Positions 1 to 8,201 of a stretch of DNA of 64,000 bases are shown here, piece after piece (the stretch's first letter is position 1; each line of letters opens with the position of its first letter). Source of the stretch: an uncultured Muribaculaceae bacterium. Its GTDB lineage: Bacteria; Bacteroidota; Bacteroidia; Bacteroidales; Muribaculaceae. The notes below the pieces were generated by a model. The model was not told the origin of the DNA. It did no database searches and was given only the letters and a program-made list of their open reading frames with translations. The translations under genes were made by a program, and so were the position numbers. The stretch is taken from NCBI GenBank assembly GCA_910584525.1, contig CAJUAT010000005.1:1-64000 (forward strand), in the 5' to 3' direction.

Positions 1-64
1 CCATGTCGTTTTTTTATGCCCGTATCTCTGAAATTACATACTTGCGAAACTTAAACAGATTTAA

Positions 65-96
65 ATTGCAAAAATATAAAAATTATCCTAACTTTG
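65..96 (+). promoter_or_regulatory. Bacteroidota promoter of the cytidylate-kinase-like gene
   Basis: A -33 box ATTG (65-68) is followed after 20 bases by the -7 box TAACTTTG (89-96), matching the Bacteroidota primary sigma consensus. The surrounding sequence is very AT-rich. Transcription should begin near position 100-103, leaving a leader of about 77 bases before the ATG at 180. This argues against the further-upstream ATG at position 3. Confidence 0.75.
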
Positions 97-179
97 AAGA
101 TAAAATCGGAATTAAAAAAATTCCCGCACATTCCCCGTGCGCCGACAATTACAGCCAACATGCTGACAATCAGAATATT

Positions 180-830
180 ATGCCAAATAGTATAGAGAAC
201 ACGACAGAAGGAGAAGTAAAAGGCTATGTAGTAACCATCGGGCGACAGTTCGGCTGCGGCGGTCATGAGATAGGGCGAGAGATAGCCGATGCGCTGGGGA
301 TAGGCTATTACGACAAGACGCTGCTGTCGAAGGCCGCGGAGACTCTCGGCTTCGACAAAGGGCTCTTCGATGCTGTCGACGAGAAACGTCCCTCATGGCT
401 ACGCTCCCTGCTGTCAATGAGTTATGGCGTGGAGTCGGCATCGGCGGAGTTCTCCGATATCGACAACGAAGGGCTTTACAAGATACAGAGCCGCGTGATC
501 CATGACATAGCCCACCGGTCGCCATGCGTGATAGTGGGACGCACGGCAAGCTATATACTCCGCGACCATCCGGGGCTCCTGAGCATTTTCCTTCATGCTC
601 CTTTAGAGACGCGTGTGGCCAATATCATAGCACGCAAGGATGCCGACACTCCGGAAGCCGCCGCAGCCCTCGCTAAAAAAATGGACCACGCCCGCGAGGC
701 CTACTATTCATATTATACCAACCGCAGCTGGGGGCTGGCAAGCTCCTATAACCTGTCGCTCGACACCTCACGCTTCTCCACCTCCGACATCATATCCATC
801 GTAAGCAACGCCCTGCACAGGAAAGCTTAG
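180..830 (+). CDS. Cytidylate kinase-like family protein
   Basis: A 216-residue P-loop nucleotide kinase of the cytidylate-kinase-like type. The nucleotide-binding loop is visible as GRQFGCGG at residues 21-28, followed by a helix (HEIGREIADALG), as in CMP-kinase-like proteins of Bacteroidales. It differs from canonical Cmk, so phosphorylation of a nucleoside monophosphate is the family expectation; the exact substrate is unknown. The frame is open back to position 3, but the start at 180 is preferred because the extra 59 residues are low-complexity and translated from AT-rich sequence that contains a clear promoter at 65-96. The gene is monocistronic, with its own promoter and a strong terminator directly downstream. 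Confidence 0.85.
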   Translation: MPNSIENTTEGEVKGYVVTIGRQFGCGGHEIGREIADALGIGYYDKTLLSKAAETLGFDKGLFDAVDEKRPSWLRSLLSMSYGVESASAEFSDIDNEGLYKIQSRVIHDIAHRSPCVIVGRTASYILRDHPGLLSIFLHAPLETRVANIIARKDADTPEAAAALAKKMDHAREAYYSYYTNRSWGLASSYNLSLDTSRFSTSDIISIVSNALHRKA

Positions 831-874
831 ACTTTAAGGCGCTTTTCCACAAAGTAACGCTCTCTAAAATTCAG

Positions 875-909
875 AGGGCCGCGACAGCTCTTCTGTCACG
901 GCCCTTTTT
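875..909 (+). terminator. Rho-independent terminator of the cytidylate-kinase-like gene
   Basis: AGGGCCG pairs with CGGCCCT (875-905), extended by an inner GACAG/CTGTC pairing, and a T-run follows at 905-909. It lies between convergent genes and the T-run serves the plus-strand gene. Confidence 0.85.
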
Positions 910-926
910 CTATGACTCGATATTTG

Positions 927-3900
927 TTATCGGATGCTTCTTGTCACGGTAGTGGTGCCGTCGGTGTAGACAGTCACCGTGATGTTATACCCGTCATAAG
1001 GCTTTGTCGACTCGATGCCTGCGGCATTATAATATTTACGCGACATAACCTCTTTTCCGGCATTCACACCGTCGATTCCTACAGAACCCAGTATCTCCTG
1101 GCTCATCACCGGCGAATCGAAGTAATTGCGGTGACGGGCGAAAGCCTTCAGAGTGAAGGTCTTGCCAGCAGGCACCACGGCCGTAGGTTCAGCCTTCGAC
1201 GATTTGTCATCGGGAAGATTACCGTCGATGGTGAAGAAGTAAACGGCCTGCGGCTCGCTGCAGCTGAACGTGAGGATATAACCGCTGCCCTGGTCGTCGA
1301 GCTTATACTCTACAACCGGAGCTTCCAGAGAATCAGGCACAGCCAGCACCGGTATCACCTTCATATAATTACCCTTGACAGCCACGAGAGTATCGGCGAG
1401 CACGTCGGCCACGGCGGTCATCTCGAGGCTCTTGCCGTTAACGGCGAAAGCCGATGCCGGTTTGCGCAGCGACCATACCAGACCCTCGGCCTCGGCAAGC
1501 TTCGCATCATGCTTGATAGCCTGATGATGCTCCGATACTCCGAAGTCAACCACTGCCTGCGATGCGGCAATGGCCATAGGCTCATCGGCAAATGCCTTGA
1601 GCATCGGATAGCGGCCTGACTCATATTTCCACAATGTGGTGGAGAGACCGGCAATCGTGTCGCCAGATACCAGCACGGCCGTTGTCAGACCCGTGCCTCC
1701 TTCGTGATCCTTGCTCTCGGTAGCCTTGGCTGTCGAGGTCTGCTTGTCCCAGTAGCAGTTCTCCAGAGGCTTGTCCTTATAAAGATGTCCTACAATCTGG
1801 CCGATATAGGTGGAATTGGCATTACCCTTGACAGTACCGATGTTGAGGGAGTTGGAAGCCATCTTCTCGCCGGCGGTGTTGTACCAGCCCACGATACCGC
1901 CACTGGTCTTGTAGCCGTTCACCTCGCCGGTGTTGAGACAGTCGGTGATCGTACCGAAGTTGGCGAGAGCGATACCGCCGCAGCCATCATACTGGCTTGC
2001 CGTATAATTGGCCGACAGATCCATGATCTGCACCTTGCCGTCGTTCTGGCAACCGCTCAGCAGTCCATAGTTATAAGCGGCGATACCGCCCACATAGTGG
2101 AAGCCGCCGTTGATTGTTCCGGCGTTATAGCAGTCGATCACGCGGCCGCCGACGCGGCTGTAGCCGCAGATGCCACCCGAAGTACCCGCATAAGCGTTAA
2201 CAGTGGCATAGTTGCGGCAGTTGATGATATCGCCGTAATTCTCGGCCACGAATACGCCCGAGTTGCTCCACAGGTTGAACACGCAGTCATCGCCCATGCG
2301 CAGGTTCTTCACGGCGCCGCCTGCCTTGAGTCGGCCGATAAAGCCGCGGTATGTATCCTTGCCGGTGGTAACCTTGCCGTCATCACCCTTGACAGGAATA
2401 TTCATCTTGATGCCGTGTAGCGTATGATTGCCGCCGTCGAGGATGCCGCCGAACTTATACGTAGAGCTTGAACAGCAGCTTATGCCCTTGAATGCCTGGT
2501 CGCCCTGCATGTCGATGTCGGCGGTTATGAGGAAGTGAGCGCCGTCGAAGGTAAGCATGTTGGTTGTGGTAGCCTCGCTGAGACGTAACAGATCCTCCTT
2601 GGTGGCTATCTTATAAGGATTCTCGGCGGTGCCTTCGCCCTCGAACATACTCTTGGGAGCCAGTTTAACCACGAGCCATTTCTTCACCTGTCCGTTGGAA
2701 GCCACCACGGTATCGGTGGCTATGGCGCCGTTTAGATGGCCCTGATAAGGGTTGGTGCCGGAGATGATGATACCGCGGCCCTCAGTGCCGAGCTTGCCAT
2801 CCTTGAGCACCTGCCATTTCACGCTGTTGGTGCCCGGCATGGTAAAGTCGGAGCTCGTGTTCTCAACGTTGTCGGCGCCCGTGAACAGTATGGGGGCCTT
2901 CGCTACATTCTTGACGGGATTAGCCGGGATTGTCTTTATCGAGGGATAGAAACCCTTCTCGAAGGTCCATACATCGGTGCTGTAACCTTCCCAGGGAGTA
3001 TCGGACGTCATGGCGGCAAGGTCAGTGACGCCCTCTGCCGTGTTGAGTCGCGGCATCACGGTGACGTCGAGCTTGCAGTTGGTGATGGTGGGAGCCGTGC
3101 CGTAAGTGCGCGTGTCGAACCATCCCAGATACGGAGTATAAGAATAATTGGAAGTGGAGCGGGAATGGCCCGTCACGTAGCAGTTCTTGATTTCGCTGTG
3201 AGTCACTCCCGACTGCGTCTGCACATTGATGCAGTAACCGGCTATCGAGCCGGCCCACTGTGAGGGCACCTCAAGGTTGCCGGCAAAGAAGCAGTCCTCG
3301 ATAAGCGTGCTCTGAATGGCACCCACCACGCCGCCGATGGCCGACGAGCTTACGGTGGCTGTATTGGTGATCTCTCCTATCGAGAAGCATCTGCTCACGG
3401 GAGCGCCTACCGATATTCCCGACACGCCGCCGGCATATATGCCGCCCTTGCACATTATCACCTTGCCGCTGAAGTAAGAGTCTGCAAGATAGCCTCCGGT
3501 ATTCCCGCTGAGGGATGAATTGGTAAGGTATCCGATCACGCCGCCGGCGGAATAGGAGTCCTGACCTCCGAAGCATGTCACCTCGGTATTGGTGGCGCTG
3601 AGGAAGGTGGCCGGATAACGCATGTTGCCTATCACGCCTCCGATATTTGAAGTTCCCTGCACCTTTCCGGTGAACGACAGTTTGGTAGCCGGGCCAGAAG
3701 AGCCGCAGACGCCACCCACTATAAGGGCACCCTTGATGTTGCCGTTGGTGACCTTGCAGTTCTCCACATGACCTGCGCCATAGGCCACCACGCCGCCGGC
3801 ATAGTAATAGCTGTCGACAGTGATATCCGGCGAACTCAGCGATACATTCTTAATGACGCTCAGCGTGTCGGCAGCTCCGAAGAGTGCCGCGTAACCCTTC

Positions 3901-5234
3901 GACCCCGTGTTGACCGTCAGGTAGGAGATGGTCTTGTTGTCGCCGTCATAGATACCTCCGAAGCGGTACATGTCGTCGTTTCCTCCGATGGGCGTGAACT
4001 GATACCCTTTGAGGTTTATGGCCTTTGTCTGTTTGAAATGCACGCCGTTGAAGGTAGTCACTTTCTTGGCTCCTTCGGGGATTTCCGCGGAGTTCACGGC
4101 ATCGGCAATAGCGAAGAGGTCGGCCACAGTGGCCACCTGGTAGGGATCGGCTTCCGTGCCGCTGCCCGTCCAGCCGTTCTCCTGGGCCGGCGGATAGGTC
4201 ACATCGAAGGGCAACGTGATCTCTGTGCTCAGATAACGGCCATAATAATACTTGCCGTTGTTGGTGTAAATGCCCCAGTTGCCCAGCACAAGCGCTTTCT
4301 GCGTGGTGGTGCCGACTATGTCGCGCACATAGATGGAGCCCTTGCTCCAGTCGGCCGGATAGCAGAAGAAAGCTCCGTAGCTGTTGGAGAAGAGCTGCGT
4401 GGGGGCTATGCAGCAGGTCTTGTCGCTGCGTGTGTATACGGTGATGGCTGCTCCAGTCCCGGCAAAGTTGTAAAGCTTCACGGCATTGGTGCCCAATGAC
4501 TCCGCCCACAGATTGTTGGTAACGTTTTTAGTGGACACGTTGCCGGCGGTGTCGGTGACCTGTTCCACGGATGCCATAGTCGAGTTGGGAGCCCGGAAAT
4601 CGCTGCGGGTATGCATGCCGTAGCCTATGGTGTAGTTCTTATACTCGCCCTGCATGATTACTGCGGCCCACGGGCCTATGGTCACCATGCCATCCTGTAC
4701 CTTACCGGCGACCGTTCCTTTGGTGTCGAAGGTGTTGGAGGCGGGGTCGCAGCTGAGTATGTCTACCTCGCCGTAAGTGGGGTGGTCGTAGACCAGCTGG
4801 GGCTTGATGTCGAAGAGGCCGGTGGCCAGATCGATCTTGGCCGATATCGTTGTGCCCCATCCGAAGAAGTTGCTCATGTAGATGGAATCCCCCTTGATTT
4901 CCACAGCGGCATCGTTGGCATACTGATATGTATCGCCATTGAACGACATCTGCACGGCCCTTGCGGGTACATCGGCGGGAGTCACGGCCATAGTGCCGTT
5001 GAATGTGGTGGCGGTCACCCTGCCCGGCGTAGCCGCCGTCTGGTCGGCCGCCATAGGGGATGCAGTCCTCTGAGCCGCGTTCCTGAATGACGCCGGCTTC
5101 ATGGTCCGGCGCACTCCCTCGGCAGCTTTCTGCGCCACTGCGTCGTGAAGCTCCGGTAACCCGGCGCTCGCACTCGCAACGCTTACCGCCAATATCCCTA
5201 TCGCGGCAAGCAGCTTCCTCTTGTTTGTTCTCAT
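927..5234 (-). CDS. Large secreted GLUG-repeat surface protein
   Basis: A 1,435-residue exported protein, function unknown. A signal peptide spans residues 1-24 (KRK, then a hydrophobic core ending ASASA). The body carries many GLUG-type repeats (GGVVGY, GGIVGW, GGICGY) predicted to fold as a beta-helix. Two copies of the same module can be seen, each opening with a pattern like GxGTxxxPYxxAT and continuing with HFxxT and FGGxxDG, around residues 360-450 and 890-970, so the gene probably grew by internal duplication. Near the C-terminus is a chitobiase/hexosaminidase C-terminal-like segment (AVYFFTIDGNLPDD), then a tail beginning KYYNAAGIES that resembles Bacteroidales surface-sorting tails. 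The ATG at 5234 is chosen over one seven codons upstream because it gives a clean signal peptide. A promoter at 5504-5534 implies a leader of about 260 bases that contains a long palindrome. Role in adhesion or glycan binding is only a guess. Confidence 0.85.
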   Translation of the reverse strand: MRTNKRKLLAAIGILAVSVASASAGLPELHDAVAQKAAEGVRRTMKPASFRNAAQRTASPMAADQTAATPGRVTATTFNGTMAVTPADVPARAVQMSFNGDTYQYANDAAVEIKGDSIYMSNFFGWGTTISAKIDLATGLFDIKPQLVYDHPTYGEVDILSCDPASNTFDTKGTVAGKVQDGMVTIGPWAAVIMQGEYKNYTIGYGMHTRSDFRAPNSTMASVEQVTDTAGNVSTKNVTNNLWAESLGTNAVKLYNFAGTGAAITVYTRSDKTCCIAPTQLFSNSYGAFFCYPADWSKGSIYVRDIVGTTTQKALVLGNWGIYTNNGKYYYGRYLSTEITLPFDVTYPPAQENGWTGSGTEADPYQVATVADLFAIADAVNSAEIPEGAKKVTTFNGVHFKQTKAINLKGYQFTPIGGNDDMYRFGGIYDGDNKTISYLTVNTGSKGYAALFGAADTLSVIKNVSLSSPDITVDSYYYAGGVVAYGAGHVENCKVTNGNIKGALIVGGVCGSSGPATKLSFTGKVQGTSNIGGVIGNMRYPATFLSATNTEVTCFGGQDSYSAGGVIGYLTNSSLSGNTGGYLADSYFSGKVIMCKGGIYAGGVSGISVGAPVSRCFSIGEITNTATVSSSAIGGVVGAIQSTLIEDCFFAGNLEVPSQWAGSIAGYCINVQTQSGVTHSEIKNCYVTGHSRSTSNYSYTPYLGWFDTRTYGTAPTITNCKLDVTVMPRLNTAEGVTDLAAMTSDTPWEGYSTDVWTFEKGFYPSIKTIPANPVKNVAKAPILFTGADNVENTSSDFTMPGTNSVKWQVLKDGKLGTEGRGIIISGTNPYQGHLNGAIATDTVVASNGQVKKWLVVKLAPKSMFEGEGTAENPYKIATKEDLLRLSEATTTNMLTFDGAHFLITADIDMQGDQAFKGISCCSSSTYKFGGILDGGNHTLHGIKMNIPVKGDDGKVTTGKDTYRGFIGRLKAGGAVKNLRMGDDCVFNLWSNSGVFVAENYGDIINCRNYATVNAYAGTSGGICGYSRVGGRVIDCYNAGTINGGFHYVGGIAAYNYGLLSGCQNDGKVQIMDLSANYTASQYDGCGGIALANFGTITDCLNTGEVNGYKTSGGIVGWYNTAGEKMASNSLNIGTVKGNANSTYIGQIVGHLYKDKPLENCYWDKQTSTAKATESKDHEGGTGLTTAVLVSGDTIAGLSTTLWKYESGRYPMLKAFADEPMAIAASQAVVDFGVSEHHQAIKHDAKLAEAEGLVWSLRKPASAFAVNGKSLEMTAVADVLADTLVAVKGNYMKVIPVLAVPDSLEAPVVEYKLDDQGSGYILTFSCSEPQAVYFFTIDGNLPDDKSSKAEPTAVVPAGKTFTLKAFARHRNYFDSPVMSQEILGSVGIDGVNAGKEVMSRKYYNAAGIESTKPYDGYNITVTVYTDGTTTVTRSIR

Positions 5235-5257
5235 AATCGATAAGATTAGTTTCACTT

Positions 5258-5441
5258 AAGTAAGTCATGAAAATTATTACGCATTATAATAGATTTGAAG
5301 CTTTGCATTATCGGCGGCATTATTTCGCCGCTTTTCCCTCTCTTCTTCAGTCGTGTAGCTCGCTACACTCCTTCATCTTCGAGGAAAAATCGACTGAAAT
5401 AATGCTCCCCGATAATACAAAATAATTTCCACGACTTACTT
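5258..5441. repeat. Long imperfect palindrome in the leader of the GLUG protein gene
   Basis: Nested inverted repeats share almost one centre near 5361. The outer arms 5258-5287 and 5412-5441 match at 25 of 30 positions; the middle arms 5307-5326 and 5396-5416 differ only in a 2-3 base internal bulge; the tip GTGTAGC-TC-GCTACAC (5353-5368) is perfect. No protein is encoded. On the minus strand it would lie inside the transcribed leader of the GLUG gene, only 24 bases from its ATG. It could be a miniature inverted-repeat element or a structured leader RNA. Confidence 0.75.
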
Positions 5442-5503
5442 ATCCTCGCGTTTATACGGCATCCGTAAGCCGGAGTACCATACTCGCGTTAAGATATTTT
5501 TCA

Positions 5504-5534
5504 CAAATTTAATGAAACTTTTCTTTCTCGCAAT
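5504..5534 (-). promoter_or_regulatory. Promoter of the GLUG surface protein gene
   Basis: Read on the minus strand: -33 box ATTG (5534-5531), 19 bases, -7 box TAAATTTG (5511-5504). Transcription would start near 5498, giving a leader of about 260 bases that holds the palindrome at 5258-5441. The rest of the 5442-5646 interval is AT-rich; no clear promoter was seen for the divergent gene at 5647. Confidence 0.65.
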
Positions 5535-5646
5535 GAAATCGGATTTTATTAACATCCTGAAATAAAAAATTTCTTAACAGCTCAAAAACCAAAAGACTCT
5601 CCAAATCCTTAATAAGATAGAAAAACACAAAAAAAACCACACAAAT

Positions 5647-6255
5647 ATGAAAAAGATTGTATTCTACCTATGTTACCTTGCAGCTTTGGTAATAGGGATA
5701 TTGTTTTTGGTCTTCAGCGGAGCGAGCCGTGCGGCAGAAGCACCCGACAGCATCAAGGGCCTGATGATAGCCACGGGCATCATCCTTATCATACCGGGCT
5801 TTGTGGTATTGCTGAAATCGCTCATGCCCAAGCGTGACGCCGCCGGCAACGTGGTGACGCGTCCCTGGTACACCACGGCAATCTCCATAGCCTGTCTCGC
5901 CTGGGGCATAATGCTTCTATGCATACCCTCGATGTACAACACTCTCTCCACCACGCTGGGCATAACACTGATTCTCGCCGGTTTCGGCCAGATGGTATTC
6001 ATCGTCAACAGCTCCCGTCCCTACGGGTTGTCGCTGGCATGGTACATAGTGCCTATATGCATGATCTGCGTGGGAGTCATCGACATGACGCTGATCAACG
6101 ACTACAGCAACGTTGGCGACAGCAACTGCACCACAGCCATCATCTCCGGCATCATGCTCATCCTGTTCGCGGCCAACGGCTTCGTATCCGTCGGCCGTCG
6201 CAAAGCGGCGATGAAGAGCGTGGACGCCTCAACAAGGGAAATCAACCCCAGATAA
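5647..6255 (+). CDS. Small multi-pass membrane protein (DUF308/HdeD-like)
   Basis: A 202-residue inner-membrane protein with about six hydrophobic segments arranged as pairs, ending in a short basic tail (GRRKAAMKSVDAS). The repeating pattern of small hydrophobic helices (for example IATGIILIIPGFVVL and LGITLILAGFGQMVF) resembles the DUF308/HdeD family, linked to acid or envelope stress in other bacteria; a function here is not established. An A-rich stretch precedes the ATG, typical of Bacteroidota translation starts, which rarely use a strong Shine-Dalgarno sequence. The rnpB promoter begins directly after its stop codon. Confidence 0.75.
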   Translation: MKKIVFYLCYLAALVIGILFLVFSGASRAAEAPDSIKGLMIATGIILIIPGFVVLLKSLMPKRDAAGNVVTRPWYTTAISIACLAWGIMLLCIPSMYNTLSTTLGITLILAGFGQMVFIVNSSRPYGLSLAWYIVPICMICVGVIDMTLINDYSNVGDSNCTTAIISGIMLILFAANGFVSVGRRKAAMKSVDASTREINPR

Positions 6256-6287
6256 TTTGTATAATCTGATACAAAGCAGTAATTTTG
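6256..6287 (+). promoter_or_regulatory. Promoter of rnpB
   Basis: TTTG (6256-6259), 20 bases, TAATTTTG (6280-6287): a perfect Bacteroidota consensus. The predicted start of transcription is about 6291-6294, just before a GCAA-capped hairpin and the RNase P P1 stem. Confidence 0.85.
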
Positions 6288-6310
6288 CATCATCAGCGGC
6301 GCAAGCCGCT

Positions 6311-6672
6311 GGCAGAGACGCGGTCTGTCGCTCCGTCCAAAGGGACGTAGAGGAAAGTCCGGGCAACAAAGAGCACCGCATTTTTTAACGGAAAGCCGGC
6401 AGCGATGTCGGGGATAATGTGACAGAAAACAACCGCCGGGACCGGCAACGGCCCCGGTAAGGGTGAAAAGGCGGGGTAAGAGCCCACCGGGATGCCGGGT
6501 GACCGGCGTCGCCGCACATCCTGCGGGTTGCAAGGCCAAATATACCGGCAGTCAAGGGCTGCTCGTCCATTGCCGGGGGGTAGGCTGCTATAGCGCGCCG
6601 GGCAACCGGCCGTAAAGATAAATGACAGACACGGCTCCCGCCGTACATAACCCGGCTTACAACGTCTCTGCT
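6311..6672 (+). ncRNA. rnpB: RNase P RNA, bacterial type A
   Basis: The catalytic RNA of RNase P, which removes 5' leaders from tRNA precursors. Conserved core segments are present: GAGGAAAGTCCGGGC near 6350-6366 and, at the 3' end, AGATAAATGACAG followed by the ACATAACCCGGCTTAC region. P1 is formed by GCAGAGACG (6312-6320) pairing with CGTCTCTGC (6663-6671), which sets both ends. A perfect promoter lies upstream and a strong terminator 10 bases downstream. An extra hairpin (6295-6310, AGCGGC-GCAA-GCCGCT) lies 5' of P1 and is probably part of the primary transcript. Confidence 0.95.
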
Positions 6673-6680
6673 TTCTCATC

Positions 6681-6710
6681 ACGGGACTTCGTAGCGAAGT
6701 CCCGTTTTTT
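6681..6710 (+). terminator. Rho-independent terminator of rnpB
   Basis: An 11-base perfect stem (ACGGGACTTCG / CGAAGTCCCGT) with a three-base loop is followed by a run of six T. Confidence 0.9.
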
Positions 6711-6734
6711 ATAACCTTGAATACTCCTGCCCTT

Positions 6735-8108
6735 ATGGATACTGCCAAGAAAGAGAGTTTCATTCAACGACTTACCGCCAAGGCCATTGTCTGGTGGAAT
6801 TATTGCTCCAAGGGAGTATGGGCCGACCGCCGCCGGTCGCCCGGCGTTCGACTCGTCAAGATTCTGAACCTGTCGGTCAACGCTTTCTTCGACCGCGGCC
6901 TGCAGATAAAGTCAATGGCTCTCACATACTCCACCGTGCTAAGCATAGTGCCCGCCTTCGCCCTGCTCCTTGCCATCGGAAGGGGGTTCGGACTCCAGGA
7001 CATGATTCAAAACGAACTCTATATCCTCTTCCCCTCACAGCACCAGGTACTCAACGCCTCCCTGAAGTTTGTCGACTCCTATCTCAAGTCGGCCTCCGAA
7101 GGCCTGTTTGTCGGCGTGGGAATAATCATGCTCCTGTGGACCATTATCTCGCTGCTCTCCTCGATAGAGGATGCCTTCAACTCCATCTGGGACGTGAAAC
7201 AGGCCCGCAGTTTCTTCCGCAAAGTCACCGACTATATCACCATCTGTCTGATGGTGCCCGTGCTGCTGATATGCTCCTCGGGTCTGTCGATTTTCATGTC
7301 AACCACCGTGCAGGACATATTCTTTTTCTCCTTCCTGACGCCTGTGGTGAATTTCGTCCTTGAGCTGGCTCCCCTCTTCCTGTCATGGCTTGCATTCACC
7401 ATATCCTACTGGCTGATTCCCAACACGAAGGTCGACTTCAAGTTTGCCGCCATCACCGGCACTGTGGCGGCCATCGGCTTCTATATCGTGCAGTGGCTCT
7501 TCATCAACGGACAGGTATACGTCTCTAAATACAATGCCATCTACGGGTCGTTCGCCTTCCTGCCTCTGTTGCTGATATGGCTTCAGCTGTCGTGGCTGAT
7601 ACTTCTGGCCGGCTGCGTGCTCACCTATTCCATGCAGAACATCTTCACCTTCAATTTTCTGGGGAATGAAAACGAGCTTTCGGCCAAGGCCCGTCGGCGC
7701 GTGGCCGTCATCGTGATGGCTATCATCACGCAGCGGTTTGCCAACGGCGACAAGGCTCTCACACGTTCCGAGCTGGCAGCAGGCTACAACCTCCCCATAC
7801 GTCTTGTAGGAAGCCTTGTCGACACATTCAAGAGCTGCGGCCTTCTCGACTATATCGACAATGAAGGGGGTGAGTTCCGCATAGCTCCCGCCCGCGACAT
7901 CTCCGGCATGACCGTGGCCGAACTCCTGCATGTCTACGACAATGCCGGCATCGTTAACCCCAACCCCGAGTTCGACACCCTCTACGCCCCGGCCATCAAG
8001 CTTTTCAATCCCGTCATGAAGAGTGCCTACAAGATCTACAGCACCCTCCGTCTCGCCGACCTCCCCATCCCCACCCGCGCCGAAGTCCGCAAATCAATGG
8101 AAGCATAA
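6735..8108 (+). CDS. YihY/BrkB family membrane protein with C-terminal winged-helix-like domain
   Basis: A 457-residue inner-membrane protein of the YihY/virulence factor BrkB family. The N-terminal part has the family pattern (GLQIKSMALTYSTVLSIVPAFALLLAIG) and about six membrane helices to roughly residue 310. The rest is soluble and looks like a winged helix (ALTRSELAAGYNLPIRLVGSLVDTF), as in Bacteroidota members. Despite the old name, an RNase BN role is not accepted for this family; transport or envelope function is uncertain. The ATG at 6735 is chosen over an in-frame TTG at 6717, which would lie almost against the rnpB terminator. It may be expressed by read-through from rnpB, since no separate promoter was found. 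Confidence 0.85.
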   Translation: MDTAKKESFIQRLTAKAIVWWNYCSKGVWADRRRSPGVRLVKILNLSVNAFFDRGLQIKSMALTYSTVLSIVPAFALLLAIGRGFGLQDMIQNELYILFPSQHQVLNASLKFVDSYLKSASEGLFVGVGIIMLLWTIISLLSSIEDAFNSIWDVKQARSFFRKVTDYITICLMVPVLLICSSGLSIFMSTTVQDIFFFSFLTPVVNFVLELAPLFLSWLAFTISYWLIPNTKVDFKFAAITGTVAAIGFYIVQWLFINGQVYVSKYNAIYGSFAFLPLLLIWLQLSWLILLAGCVLTYSMQNIFTFNFLGNENELSAKARRRVAVIVMAIITQRFANGDKALTRSELAAGYNLPIRLVGSLVDTFKSCGLLDYIDNEGGEFRIAPARDISGMTVAELLHVYDNAGIVNPNPEFDTLYAPAIKLFNPVMKSAYKIYSTLRLADLPIPTRAEVRKSMEA

Positions 8109-8142
8109 AGACCCTAAAGACCTTAAAGACCTTAAAGAATAG

Positions 8143-8176
8143 TCGGACCGGCTCCCGTTACAGGAGTCGGTCCGAC
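8143..8176. terminator. Bidirectional terminator hairpin between convergent genes
   Basis: GTCGGACCGGCTCC (8143-8156) pairs with GGAGTCGGTCCGAC (8163-8176) with one G-T pair. On the minus strand the tail is TATTCTTTA, so it fits best as the terminator of the leucine-rich-repeat gene, but it can also stop the plus-strand BrkB transcript. A short tandem run of AAAGACCTT-like units lies at about 8107-8140. Confidence 0.7.
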
Positions 8177-8201
8177 AACTTAAAAGGTTATTCAGCGGGA
8201 T

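Noticed and set aside
3..179. N-terminal extension of the cytidylate-kinase-like gene
   Set aside because: This stretch is AT-rich, contains a good promoter at 65-96 and encodes residues with no similarity to the family.
6717..6735. TTG start for the BrkB gene at 6717
   Set aside because: It lies only seven bases after the T-run of the rnpB terminator; the ATG at 6735 gives a normal N-terminus.
8107..8140. CRISPR-like or tandem repeat (AAAGACCTT units)
   Set aside because: Only three short units in about 33 bases, without spacers; treated as low-complexity sequence beside the terminator.
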